From contig OZ034971.1 in the NCBI GenBank assembly GCA_964030785.1, forward strand, positions 12,927,079 through 12,991,078: DNA of 64,000 nt. The letters are read 5' to 3'. Made by a program: the position numbers and the translations under genes. The notes beneath the pieces were generated by a model. That model worked only from the letters and a program-made list of their open reading frames with translations. It searched no databases and was not told the origin of the DNA. This document shows, one piece after another, positions 22,201 through 34,200 of the stretch (position 1 is the stretch's first letter; each line of letters starts with the position of its first letter). This DNA comes from Siderastrea siderea (taxonomy: Eukaryota; Cnidaria; Anthozoa; Scleractinia; Rhizangiidae).

Positions 22201-25200
22201 CGATCAGACAAGAAATTAATCAACGTAAGGCCTCTGGAGCTTAAAATACAACCTATATTTTGTTGGTTTTCCTGATGAAAACGAACACATGCCTGTCGAT
22301 CGATGCTTGACTTATATTCTGCTTCCGCGGCGCGGTCGTCTGCAATGTCGCCAGTTCGTGCTCTATTTACAAACTGATTTAAAACGTCCATAAAAAAGCG
22401 CTTTCAAGGAATACATTCTTGTCTGTCTCCTGTGTAAATCCCAGATCTAAACCCCCCCATGCCTTCAGAGTTCCACTCGTAAGTATCCCCCCATGCCTTC
22501 GGATTTCCAGTTCTAAGAACCCTCCCTTGCCCTCGGAATTCCGAAAAGCCGTCCGTGGTATGGTACGGATATTTTCTGGAATCGCCCATTGCTCGCTATT
22601 TTGAGACCAACAGTATGCAAATTTAGTCCACTGAGAACTATTAAAATAATCCCTGGAAAAACGCTTGTTATTTCACTCTCTCTCTAACATTATGACCTTC
22701 GATTTTTAGTATAAGTTCCATTCAATAGTTTCCCTTTTGACAGCAGGTTTGAGTCTGGCAAATTCTGAAAATTTTAGCTTCGTTGTTCGTTTTCCATCTC
22801 AATTCTGAAAATTTTAGCTTCGTTTTTTACGTTCCATCTCAATTCTGAAAATTTCACTTCACTGTTTACGTTCCATTCGGGACGCAACCCTCGACACCAA
22901 ATAGTCATGTTTTCTCTGCTTTCTTGTTCACGTTGATAAAAACTGTTGTGGCGTCTGAAGTTATTATTTAGGATGCTCAATTCAAGTTACAGAAATAAAA
23001 TTTACGTTCACTAGACAAGAGCGCGAATAGCCTCAGACATTCCTACCAACAATGTATACTGAACTTGTGTTGTTTATCTATACACGCACTTTATGAGCTT
23101 GTCTCCAACCTTTGCGTGTAAATTTTAGCTAATTTTACTCGCACTTTGCGTGTAAATTTTACTCGCACTTTGTGTGTATTTTTTTTACACGCGTGTTTTG
23201 CGCGTGTAATTTGCGTGTATTTGGCGTGGAAATTGCGCGCAATATGGCGTCTTTACATGCATGAAACGCGCGTGTAATGCTGCCATCCCTTTGGCCAGTA
23301 CTGTATGGTTATCCGTGGAGCTTTGATTCAAACCACTTACATACTGTAATTTTAGAGCCCATTCCCAAGCCGTTCAAATCCATGCGTGCTACCCCTAGGG
23401 TAAGCAGTTCTAATAGCCAGTTCGTCGCCACCACTAATGAGGGGCGTACCATTTGCCGGAGCTTTAATTCCCCTAGGGGTTGTCATTTTACTAACTGCGT
23501 TTACGAACGTGCGTGCAATCGGCATGTGCAAGGGGGAAAAGCGTGTGGGCAAAATCACCCGGGTAACAGCCATGTAACCACTCCCAGTCCGTCTCAGGGA
23601 CATGCTACACCCCAGTGACTACCCCTTTCTAACTCCCCACTAAACCAAACTTTATGGCTACACGAGCTAATGAATGACGACGATAAACCCTCTTTAGAAG
23701 ATGGCGCTCTTTACTGTTTCAAGTTGACCAATGTTAACACCCAGTTCACTGACGTGGATATGCGCAATTATAAATCAGCGACAAACCCCACTGTGAGGGC
23801 CACAGTGGAACAAACAATTCCCGACGAAATTAGGCAGGGCAACTACGTTCTATCGACTACTAAACCTACGGTGGTAAGCGCCTTGGGAGCGATTCCCAAG
23901 CCAAATTCCACCGAAGTTAGGCTTATTCATGATTGCTCTAGACCGCATGGGCATGCAGTCAACGATTACATAACTACACGATTGTTGAAATTCCAAACAC
24001 TTGATGACGCAATCCGTGCGCTGCGACCGCACTATTACATGGCCAAAATTGACCTCAGGCATGCCTACCATTCAGTCCCTATTCATCCGGCAAATTTCCA
24101 AGCCACAGGTTGAAAATGGCGATTTACTGGGGATGATTTCGATACTTTTTTCTCGGACATGCACCTCCTGTTTGGAGCAAAATGTAGTCTGGAAATTTTC
24201 CACCGCTTAATGCAGGCACTTCGGCAGATGATGGCTAGACGGGGGTTTCGTGACGTTATTGTCTATCTCGATGACTTCCTTGTTATCGGTGCCACCTATC
24301 AAGAGTGTAAGGAGAAATATGACGTTCTTTTGGCACTCCTTCCAGAACTGGGTTTTACTATCAGTCGGCAGAAACTCGTACCGCCGACACAACACCTCAC
24401 GTTTCTCGGAGTCCAGTTAGATACTTTAACCTGCACTACAACGCTACCACCAGAGAAACTGAAAGAATTTCAGACCCTTGTCGCGCAATTCCGAAACAAA
24501 TACCGCGCTTCAAAACACCAACTGCAGTGACTGGGCTTGTCGGGTAGTGTATGAGGGGCGCATGTTCCTCCGCCGCATTCTTGATCTTATGAACTCCATG
24601 TCATGCACGGCTAAACATAAGCTATCATGGTCGTTTCAGCAGGACATTCGCTGGTGAGATAGTTTCCTTCGTGTCTTTAATGGTATGCATTTTTTTCTTG
24701 ACAAATACCCCACTATTGATGTCATGACCGATTCAAGCTGCGTTGCTGCAGGGGGGTATCTCAGGGGGGACTGGTTTTATTTCAATTTTGCCTTAGACAA
24801 CCCCTCCTGGTCCTCTCTGCACATCAACCACAAAGAAATGCCAGCGATAATGTTAGCCGCACGGCGTTGGGCCCCCCGGTGGGCCAATCATAGGGCTATT
24901 ATCCACAGCGACAACCACGCAGCTGTACAAATTATCAACAAAGGGACAACAGCCAATGAGCTGATCATGGATGAACTGCATAACCTTTTTTGGCTCTCTG
25001 CAGCCTACAATTTCCACATTAGTGCTATATACATTGAAGGCACTCGTAACACCGTTGCCGACGCGATCTCTCGCCTACACGATCCGCGGCATCTGCATAA
25101 CTTTTATGCTGTTTTACGGGACCATCTGCCACGGATAGCTGTTGATCAACTCCGCCTGAATGATCACATGTTGGTTCACAGCAGCTCTTTTGTCTTTTCC

Positions 25201-28200
25201 AGGTGCATGGGATCCCCAGCTGGCGGCGCAACTCCTTCAGGAGATTCACAATTATCGTGCGTAACTCTTTGCCGAGTCAACCAAAACCATGTATGAAACT
25301 CATTGTGACACATACCTGGATTTTTGTATGTAAATGGGATATTGCCAAGTCCCAGTCCAACCTGGTCACCTGTTACAGTATGCAGCTTTTCTTGCCCACA
25401 CGTTGAAAGCCTCGTCTGTTCGCAGCTATCTTAAAGGGGCTATGTCACGCAATTTTAGTATCTTTTTAAAAAGCCAAAAAGTGTCTTAACATCAATTGAA
25501 CTCCAAAAATAAGGGTCTAGCTTTGTTATTAAAGACTATCTTACGCCACTGAAACTGCTTCCTGCCGTCTGTTGCCACCGATGGCAAGGATGGAAATGGA
25601 TTGAAACTTGAAAAAGTTGGGCCACTTTTTTCAAGTTTTGAGGCTATTTTCTCAAAAATCACCCCAAAAAATATTATGGTTAGCTATTCCTGATAAAATT
25701 CATCTGATATCTTCCTCATAGTTTTATAGGAGCATTTTGTGCATGAGTAAAGGCACTAGGGTATGATTTTATCACAGAATTGACCTAAAATAGCAATATC
25801 CTTGTGACATAACCAATTTAATATCATCGGCATTTTCCACAAAGAATTTGGGTTACCCAACCCCTTACTTAATAACTGGCCTCTCAAGTCCTTGCTAACG
25901 GGTGTTTTGGATCAAAGGGACTTAGTCCAAACCAAAAGCAACCCATAACGCCCGCAATTTTACAACAGCTACATTCCACACTTAGCCTGAGTAGCAAGCG
26001 TTTCCGTAGGGCTTTCCTCCTGTTGGAGGCGTTTTTCGCTTTTTGGCTGCACAGAAATTGGGGCGAGTGCAACACGGATGGAAGCAGCGGGGAGGGGGAG
26101 GGGAGGCGAGAAAAGGAAACGCTTGCCTGCAAACGCCGTGATTTTGAAAAACGCCCCTTTGACACTTTCGCAGTTGGATAAATAATTCACAGTGTGACAG
26201 CTGGTGAATAAAGTATTTTACGAATAACAGATCACCGGAGGATACAAATTTACTTCCATCAAAATCAAAACAAACTCTAAAGGATCGCTTCAGGATGTGT
26301 CGTAATTTCCCTGTTAAATTTGGAACTTTATCTCAGCCTGGAAAATCGGGTTTAGTTTCTTCGGAAAACCGGTTCAAAGCGTCGCAAAGAAAGGACTCTT
26401 ATGGAACAATTCCCGCTGATCTTTGCAGAGCGGTTGGAGTGAAAGTTGTTCAAAACTTGGAGCTATTTCCGGACTGTATGCCTGTGCAATTCTTGTGCTC
26501 GAAAAATTCGAAATTTAGGGGCATTATTCGAAGTTTTTCAGAGTGCGATAGGTAGCGAGTCTGCTGTTTCCCAAACTCCATCAAAACAGTCTATCCACTT
26601 GTGTATTAAAATGGCTGCTACACTCTATCAGGCAACAGTCCTCGTCGCAAGGATGTTCGTGTAGATTCCTCCGTGTCAGAAGAAGCTTGCCGCAAGTCTT
26701 TGAGATCTGCCGTCGGATCAGGACAAAAATGACTTGAGAGGAACTTCAGGTGAAAATAGTGATAGTGAGAAGAATTTCCCGATATCGAGAACCAGTTTGT
26801 TGTTTTCATGCAGGTCACACTCAAATGAACATACCTGATTTGATTGACGGATTTATCACTTGGCAATCAACACTACCATGCCGCGCCAATCAGGAAACTC
26901 CGTTCGTGGACGAACGGGTTTTTCAAAGTCGTGGGGTTTGCGGGCAAGCGTTTCCTTCTCTCCTTTCCCCTCCCCCTCCACGCACTTTTTTGTGCCCACC
27001 CCAATTTTCCTGCGACCAGAAAAGTGAAAAGTGCATCGAACGTGCAGAAAGCCCTACCGAAACGCTTGCTACGCAGGCTATTCCACACTCAATCTTACCA
27101 CAAGCCAAGACGCTTCATTCTGGGCTATATGTCTGGTCGCCTTTTACGGCATGTTTCGTAAGTCCCATTTGCTTCCTAAAGCAATTAACCAAAGGCAATT
27201 TTACAATATGCCCCTGTGTGACACTTATTACTATCAGATGGAGCAAAACTATCCAATTTCGTGAAAGGGTCGTCGAGATTCCTCTTCCACTCATTCTAGG
27301 CTCCTCGGTTTGTCCCACGTCAGCTATTGGCCATTCTTTTTGCTTTACCGCCCCTGGTTCATCTCAGGACATGCAAGCGTTCCACTGGGTGGACAGCACT
27401 AATGTTCTCCATGTGTTCACCTATACCGCCTTTGTCACCAAATTGCGTTACCATTTATCTACGCTGGGACTTGATCCCAGGTCATATGCCGGACATTCCT
27501 TTCGTCGGGGGGAGCATCATTTGCGTACCAGTCGGGCATCCCTATCGAATTAATTAAAGCTCTGGGCGATTGGCGCTCCGATACCATCCTAACCTACCTC
27601 ACCATGCTTTTAACGGTTCGCTTACACTCCGCTAATATGTTATGCAAAGGAATCCTACTACACACTCCGTCACATTCTCTGCCCTAATTCACATTCACTT
27701 TTCACCTCCCACACCTTCACTGGGTTTGGGCCTTAATGATTATCGATTGTAATGTTGTTATAGAAAAATATTCTATTATTGTTAGTGTAGGAGTGTAGGA
27801 TTACTATGAATAAACTGCCTGAACCCAACATTGTTGTGGTGTCTGTTTTCGGGGTTTAGTACACGTGTAAACTTTTCAAGAGGGTGAATGCCAAACATAT
27901 TTTTGATCTTGAACTTTCTAAGAATATTTTAGTCATGATTATTCAGCCATACTAGTCTTGTTTGAACTCGAACAATAGCTCTTATCTGTGGATCACGTGA
28001 CTTGCTTTCCGAGTCATTTCCCACACATTAGTTTGGAAAACTAATCACCTATTATTAGATAGAGGTTGGTTTTCACTGGGTTATCAGACCTTTAATATCT
28101 AACTCCATGTTATTGAGACCTATGTTATTGAGACCTATGTATTGTAGAAAAAACAACTGAACAACACTTCTGCTGCAACAACTGTACACGTGGATATTTA

Positions 28201-31200
28201 GGGTCATTTGGTTCCATTCAAAATGTATGCCCTTCGTATTTGATTGGAGCCATTGTACTAGACACCCTAATATTTGTAAGTCTAATGAGAGTAATAAGGT
28301 CTTTCAAGGGGCCACTGTGTCACTACATTGCAATGTAAAATGGATCTAGATCTGTTGCCTAATTCAGTGACAGCAAATGTCACTGTTGTTTCAGTTTCCC
28401 CAAACTTTTCACTAATTGTCTCTAAATCCTTAAAAATGATTGAGATAAGAATCATAGTTTTGAGTATTTGGTGTTCATATTCTCCGCAGTTGATAAAAGA
28501 TACTGGTTATGAAGCTCAAAAGAATCCTTTGTTTTGTGTTTTTATTAGCCTTGACCGTGCACTAACAACAATAGGGTTTGAATTTTGTATGAGCTACTAA
28601 CTAATAGAAATGTTACTGTTAAGTGATACAGCCATTATTAGTGTGTGAAAAGATTATAAGTGCCCACAAAATAAAATTACCGCAAGTGTTTTTCTGCAAA
28701 AATTTCCTCCACTGTTTAATTTATATAGTTCTACTGAAGTACTAATTTGAAGGAGAAAATGCTATAGATAACTTCCAAGGTGGATAATACATCAAGTGGT
28801 ACTCAAGTTACTGTTGATCCGTTGTAATCGGAGTGACACTGATTAATCTGTTTTACTTTCGCATGTTGTTTTATCCATCTTTCTTTTCTCTCAAATAAAA
28901 AATGGAAATGTTATCAGTTAATATCAGTTATCAGTTCTAGAAAATCGCTAATTAAAAATTAATTCCCAGCAAGAAAAATCAATCTTTTCCAATCGCAAAA
29001 CTTTGTTCCTGCAAAACACAAAAAATCGCCAATCTGCAAAATTGTGCCACACGGTAGTAGGGCAAGTGCAAACATGGGTACTGCATGGTGACATGGTGTC
29101 TGTGTGCTCCCGACCATCCTTTAGTAGAAAAAGGGACTGCTTTTTGATGGATCAAAACAGCTTAGTTTTACAGTACACATTCCCTGTGCTTCAAGACAGT
29201 GGTAACCTAGCCTTACATTGATTGTCCCAGTGTTCATAACATGTCTGCTAGTGGCCAGTCTCAGCCACTTAACAATACTACATGCTTGTGAACTGCTATT
29301 TTGGCACCAGTTGAAAGACATGCAATATTAGAGATTGCAAAATATCAACTCAGGTAAAGAAACAGATTGAGAGTTATGCAAATTTAAAAGGGTATTAAGC
29401 AACCAGAAGAGTAATCTTTGGTTGTGACATTTTATTTTAAGATAATATACCAGACAGCTTTTGTTTTTGAAAACCCACACATTGTGTGCTAAATCTGTGC
29501 AACTGGTTACACTTTCTTGACAAGTTTGTGTACTCATCTGTCTTGGCATATCATCACAGTCTGACCTCAAAAGTACTTCATAAATTATATTGATCTTTAA
29601 CACATTTCATTTCACCCATATACAAGGCCAAAAAAAAAACAGCATCACATGAAAGTACCACTCAGTAGCTTCATTTTTGGCCACAATTTGCACACTTACT
29701 GAAAAGTTAGACCACCTTGCACAGCATAATAAACAATGTCACAGGAAAATACTGCTCAGTAGCTTTCATTTGAATGGTTACACTTTAGGATTTCATCCAC
29801 AGTCTCAGAAGTAAGCTTGTACAGCATAATAAACAACACCACAGGAGAGGACTGCTCAGTGGCTTACATTCCAACGGTCACACTTTAGGATTTCATCCAC
29901 AGGCTCAAAAAGTTTGAACCACCTTGTACAGCATAATAAACAGCACTAAAGGGAAGTTTTGTGCAGTAGCTTTCATTTTGAATTGTCACAATTTTGTATT
30001 TCGTTCCACCCTGTACGAGAGAATAAACAGTCTTATCAGTAGGTTTCATCCACAAACTCAGTAGTTAGAACTGCATTTATTTTAATTACTTCACATATTT
30101 TTTTCAATAATTATTGATATGGTTAGCAAAATTATTGCATATAATAATTATGGTATGGTAATGTTTTGAACCAAGTAATATTGAATAAATTTATAAGAAA
30201 ATTCTTATTGAAAATACTTTTCGTTAATTAAACATGTGGTTGGCGCTGATTGTATCTTGGAAATGTTATTAATGGTTAATTACAATTAAAACAGATTTCT
30301 GATTTTTTGACCTTTCACCATCACCTAGGATATCTGAGGCTTGATTGAAAGGTTTGCAGACTGATGTGCCTTTTGCTAATGACTAACTTATTTCCCTAAT
30401 AGGGAAGCAGGGATGGCGCAGTGGTGAGAGCACTCGCCTCTCATCAGTGCGACCCAGGTTCAATTCCTGGACATGGCGTCATATGTGGGTTGAGTTTGTT
30501 GTTGGTTCTTGTCCTTGCTCTGAGAGGTTTTTCTCCTGGTAGTCCGGTTTTGCCCTCTTCTCAAAAAACCAACATAATTTTCCAAATTCCAATTGATATG
30601 TGTGATGCGCATGTGAACATATTCACATGGAGCATGCTAAATATGAATTGATTTATTTTGATTTTTAATGCCCCTTTGGCTTCTCTTAAGTGCATAACGT
30701 TAATGCCCTATTATCAAACATCAAAGATCTGAGTGGATGCTGCTTTGCTTTTTCTAGTGTTTCTCAGCTGAGAGCATCATCAAAGAGATAGAAGAAGAGG
30801 AACACCATGAGGAAGAAGAGCATGGCGGAGAGCATCATGAAGAAGGGGAGAAGATTCTTGATCAACATGACTTTGAGAAAGCTTGTGCAAGCATCATCCT
30901 ACATCTGGTGCAAGGATACTGTATTCAAGAAGGCCATGGGCACAATGAGTCAGAATCAGAACTGCCTTCACAAGAGTTCTTCATCGATGATCTCTTTAAT
31001 GGAAAAAGCCACCTATCTGAAGAAGACTTAGAAGAGATTGCTGAAAGTCTCAGCATTGGCAAACCCTCTAAAACCTCAGAGGTCTCATCATTGAGTGGAG
31101 GTCATGATGATCATAATCATAGGCACCGCAGGTCAGCTGGATCAGCCTCAGCGGCATCTCATGCCCTTCATCGTCGTGCTGCTGATCCTCATGATCGTGG

Positions 31201-34200
31201 TCATCAAACCAATGGTGGAAGTGGCACTGTAAGTTGTATTGTAGTGTTACAGTCAATCAGGGCTTGACAGATCTTCTGTGCTGTCCGGCCATCTAAGTGG
31301 CACTGTAAGTTGTATTGGGGTGTTACTGTTAATGAGGGCTTGACAGATCTTCTGTGCTGTCTGGTCATCTAAGACAAGTAGATTTATAAGTCAGGCAAGT
31401 AACTTTTTCTACTCAAGGCAATGCTCGATGGACAAAGGCTTGGGCAATCTGCCTGTCAACTTGCAACCAAGATTTCCGACTCTTGAATTACATTACTCTG
31501 TAATTTGCTACATTATACCTGTATATGAAAGATTCAAGAGAGAAACATCACCTCTCAAGCACCAGAATAGGTTCCTTGTTAAAGCATGTCACTGTGAATA
31601 CTTCCTTTTAAAATTACAAGCCTTTTCCTTGTACAGTATTTAATGGCTTTTGAGAATCCTAGCATGTGGGACAGACAAGCAAACTTTCAGAGTTGCTAAT
31701 GGATTCAAGTTTTTGTTGCGTCCTGCCAATGACTATCCATTCTCATCCTTTATCTTCATGTTAAAGCACCATCAAAAGAGAACTTTCCATACCAACACTG
31801 TGCCTCTAACTTTTCACTTCTTTTTTTAGATGTGTGCTTAAATAACTGTAGTGCCAGTTTCTAAAAGTTCCCTGGGCACACAACCTCTACTTCTAATAAA
31901 TGAACACGATAATAATTACTGTCGTATTATAAAAAATGTTTTGTTTTCAGTGTTATTCTGTGGAGGACATGCTGACAGTTTTTCACATTGATCACTCTGT
32001 TGGTGCTGATAGTTATGACTTCAAACAGCTTTGCCCTGCATTTATTCAACAAGCTAAAAGTGGAGCTTGCAAAGATCAGTCAAACAAAACAACAACAACT
32101 GACAAAGAAAAGCATATGGGAAAAAGTAAGTCACCATAATAAAGAATAAATTTGAGTTTTATAATTCTGCGAGCCAGCGAGCCATGCGAGTCACGGTGCG
32201 AGCCACGCGAGTCATGCGAGCCATGCGAGTCATGCGAGCCACAGTATAAATGTTAAGAATTTTTATTTCTTACATTTACATTTTCCAAGCAAGAACACAA
32301 ATATAAACATGAAAAAAGGATCGGAATCTTACTGTTCACAGTCCTTGATTTTTCCGTGCCGCCATCTTAAACTCGAGAGAAAACTGGGGAGGGTGCAAAA
32401 TTACCGAGAGTAGGGGTGCAGGTTATTAATAGCGTGGAGGTGGAGGAGTTAATTTTCCGCCCCCGCACCCCTACCTACGAGAATTTTGCACTCTCTGTAG
32501 TTTTCGCTCGCGTTTAGGAACAAAGATGGCGGCCCGTAGAACTCAACAATCGATCTCTGCTCATCTCTACGACTTCACGTCCAAAAAAAAAAAAAAAATC
32601 CAGTTGAAATGTCTTACAATGCACTGAAAACCTTCTCCTACTTTCGTTGGACATTTTTTAAGGCAACGTGTCTATTTACATTATTTTATCGAAACTGAGC
32701 ACATTTGTTTAGAAATGATAAGCCTTGATTGGAAATAAACTTTTCAGGTATTTAAAACAAGAGCCATTCAGCGATAACCAAACAAGTCAAACAAGGTAGA
32801 AATAGCTACTCTAAAGCGAGATCGTTCTTCAGCTTTTCCGTAATTTCCACGTCAGGACTGATTTTTAGTGTCATTCCGATCTTGTAAGGAACGATGAATG
32901 AGTACCTAGGTAGTTTGCTTATACACTGAAGTCAAGGACAAAAGAAAAAAGTCTCTTTTTATCCAGATCTGATGTATCGTGCGGTATGGGCCCTCAGTAG
33001 TTGCCTGTACATCGTTCTTGCATATTTCCTGTTTACGGGATGCACACTTGGCATTTTGTGTTGTCTTGCGGATGTTCACCGAATAGATTTGTTCCGCTTC
33101 AGTGAAGCAGTTCACTCCACTTTTTTCGGAAAAGCTTCGAGAATCTTTTGCCACTGACTGTCACTAAACGATCTTTGGTACATTTCTGGATCATCGCCAC
33201 CAAATTTAAAAATATTATGTAAAATCCACAGGTGGTGACAGTCACGACTGCCGCACCACGAAGACGAGCACGTGGAGGATAATTTATTTAAAGTAACCTC
33301 TTCTACGTACCCCATGGTGTCAAGTATCTTGAAATTGAATTGGTACATGGATGACTCACATGTTAGCAGGTCCATATGCACACCTTCAACTTTCTTACTA
33401 AACACATTCTTCTGCTTTTTGCTTACATAGTCACGTTCGCCCGTTGTTTTTTCTGGCGTTATTCTTTCTTCTTTTTGTCTGCTCGATAACTGTCTCTTGT
33501 GTTAATCTTAAATCTATCGTGGGCCTGCTGAATGTTTTCCACTGTTTCGAGCTCTTGGTCACTTTCTCGGCTAGATTCTAATTCAGCAGCCTCGAGAGTA
33601 AGAGCTTGTACAGCATCTGCAGATGCTTCCCTCGCTTTTGCCGTTTTCATTACACATGATTTCTTGCGCGACTCAACCGTAGGTCCACGGCCAACGGTCT
33701 TAAGTCCCAGAGATTGTCTTTTTTTTCTCCGCAGCTTCGAGCACTGCTCCTGCGCATTCTGACGTGACAACGTCTAAGAGACGTTTTCGATATCCTGTTG
33801 CTCGAACAGACTTTGCGTTGGCAACTTCAGCGGAGGAAGCATCGCTAGAGGACTGGCTCCGACACCATCGTTGCCATCGCGCCTGCCGTCTCCACCACCA
33901 TGTTTTGTAGCACTTCATTTTCTTAACATTTGTTGACTTTTTGTCTATCAATACGTCAAGCTGCTTTGCAGCTTGATCTGCTTGAATTGACGTCGGGGCA
34001 TTGTAGGCATCTAACATCAATGACTTGAATTTATTTTTAGACTGGTTGTCCTTGAAATACATTTTATGCCTATTTAGGTCTTGTTTAAAATGGAAAAAGT
34101 CGGAAACAGTTTTTTCTTTCACAGTGATTCCCTTAGCTAAGCAAAGTCCTTTCCAAAGTGCTCCCCCTTCGTCTCCAACGTATGACTTGGGATCCAAACC

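Larger units (their letters stand above)
19341..23303. mobile_element. Tc1/mariner-like element with TA target duplication
   Basis: Inserted in the gag: the uninterrupted frame ACATA|TGG is recovered by removing this segment, leaving TA on both sides (19339-19340, 23304-23305). Imperfect TIRs share ACTGGCCAAAGGGAT. Both ends contain long stretches rich in TTACACGCG/CGCGTGTAA motifs (19355-19560 and 23090-23280). No transposase was recognised. It contains two further insertions (20293-21154, 21549-22587). Confidence 0.75.
18593..23618 (+). pseudogene. DIRS gag-like protein, split by an insertion
   Basis: Part one (18593-19338) has a coiled-coil stretch ([20 protein letters not shown], then Lys/Gln-rich helix to about residue 65), a Pro/Ser-rich linker, and then, after a stop near 19046 and frame change, [18 protein letters not shown]. 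Part two (23304-23618) starts exactly where part one stops, with [18 protein letters not shown], and ends in a Cys-rich module (C-x7-C-x5-C..CGQNHPG) expected for a nucleic-acid binding gag tail. In-frame stops at 19046 and 19306 and the 4-kb insertion disable it. The first codon used by the frame is not ATG. Confidence 0.65.
25200..27640 (+). pseudogene. DIRS tyrosine recombinase, interrupted twice
   Basis: Coding pieces are 25200-25434 (N-terminal SAM-like part, [23 protein letters not shown] sequence), 25818-25982 ([11 protein letters not shown]) and 27081-27640. The last piece holds the catalytic residues: Arg in [11 protein letters not shown]-x-x-R in YAGHSFRRG (about 27490) and the nucleophile Tyr in TYLTM (about 27595), which needs a frameshift near 27510. 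It would have closed circular element DNA into the genome. Two transposons and several stops inactivate it. Confidence 0.85.
18433..27832 (+). mobile_element. DIRS-like tyrosine-recombinase retrotransposon, heavily interrupted
   Basis: The element is bounded by short inverted terminal repeats around ATGTTGGG..CAGGC (18434 onward and the reverse complement ending near 27831). In order it encodes a gag-like protein, reverse transcriptase, RNase H and a tyrosine recombinase, the DIRS arrangement. Three insertions (19341-23303, 25435-25817, 25983-27080) can be removed to rejoin its frames. It sits in sense orientation in intron 2 of the ZIP gene. Confidence 0.85.

Noticed and set aside
28328..29321. 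ORFs of 66-90 codons in intron 2
   Set aside because: No domain, no conserved neighbours and lengths expected by chance in intron DNA.
30405..30480. Possible tRNA gene
   Set aside because: A and B boxes are present, but the cloverleaf is incomplete and a SINE body follows.
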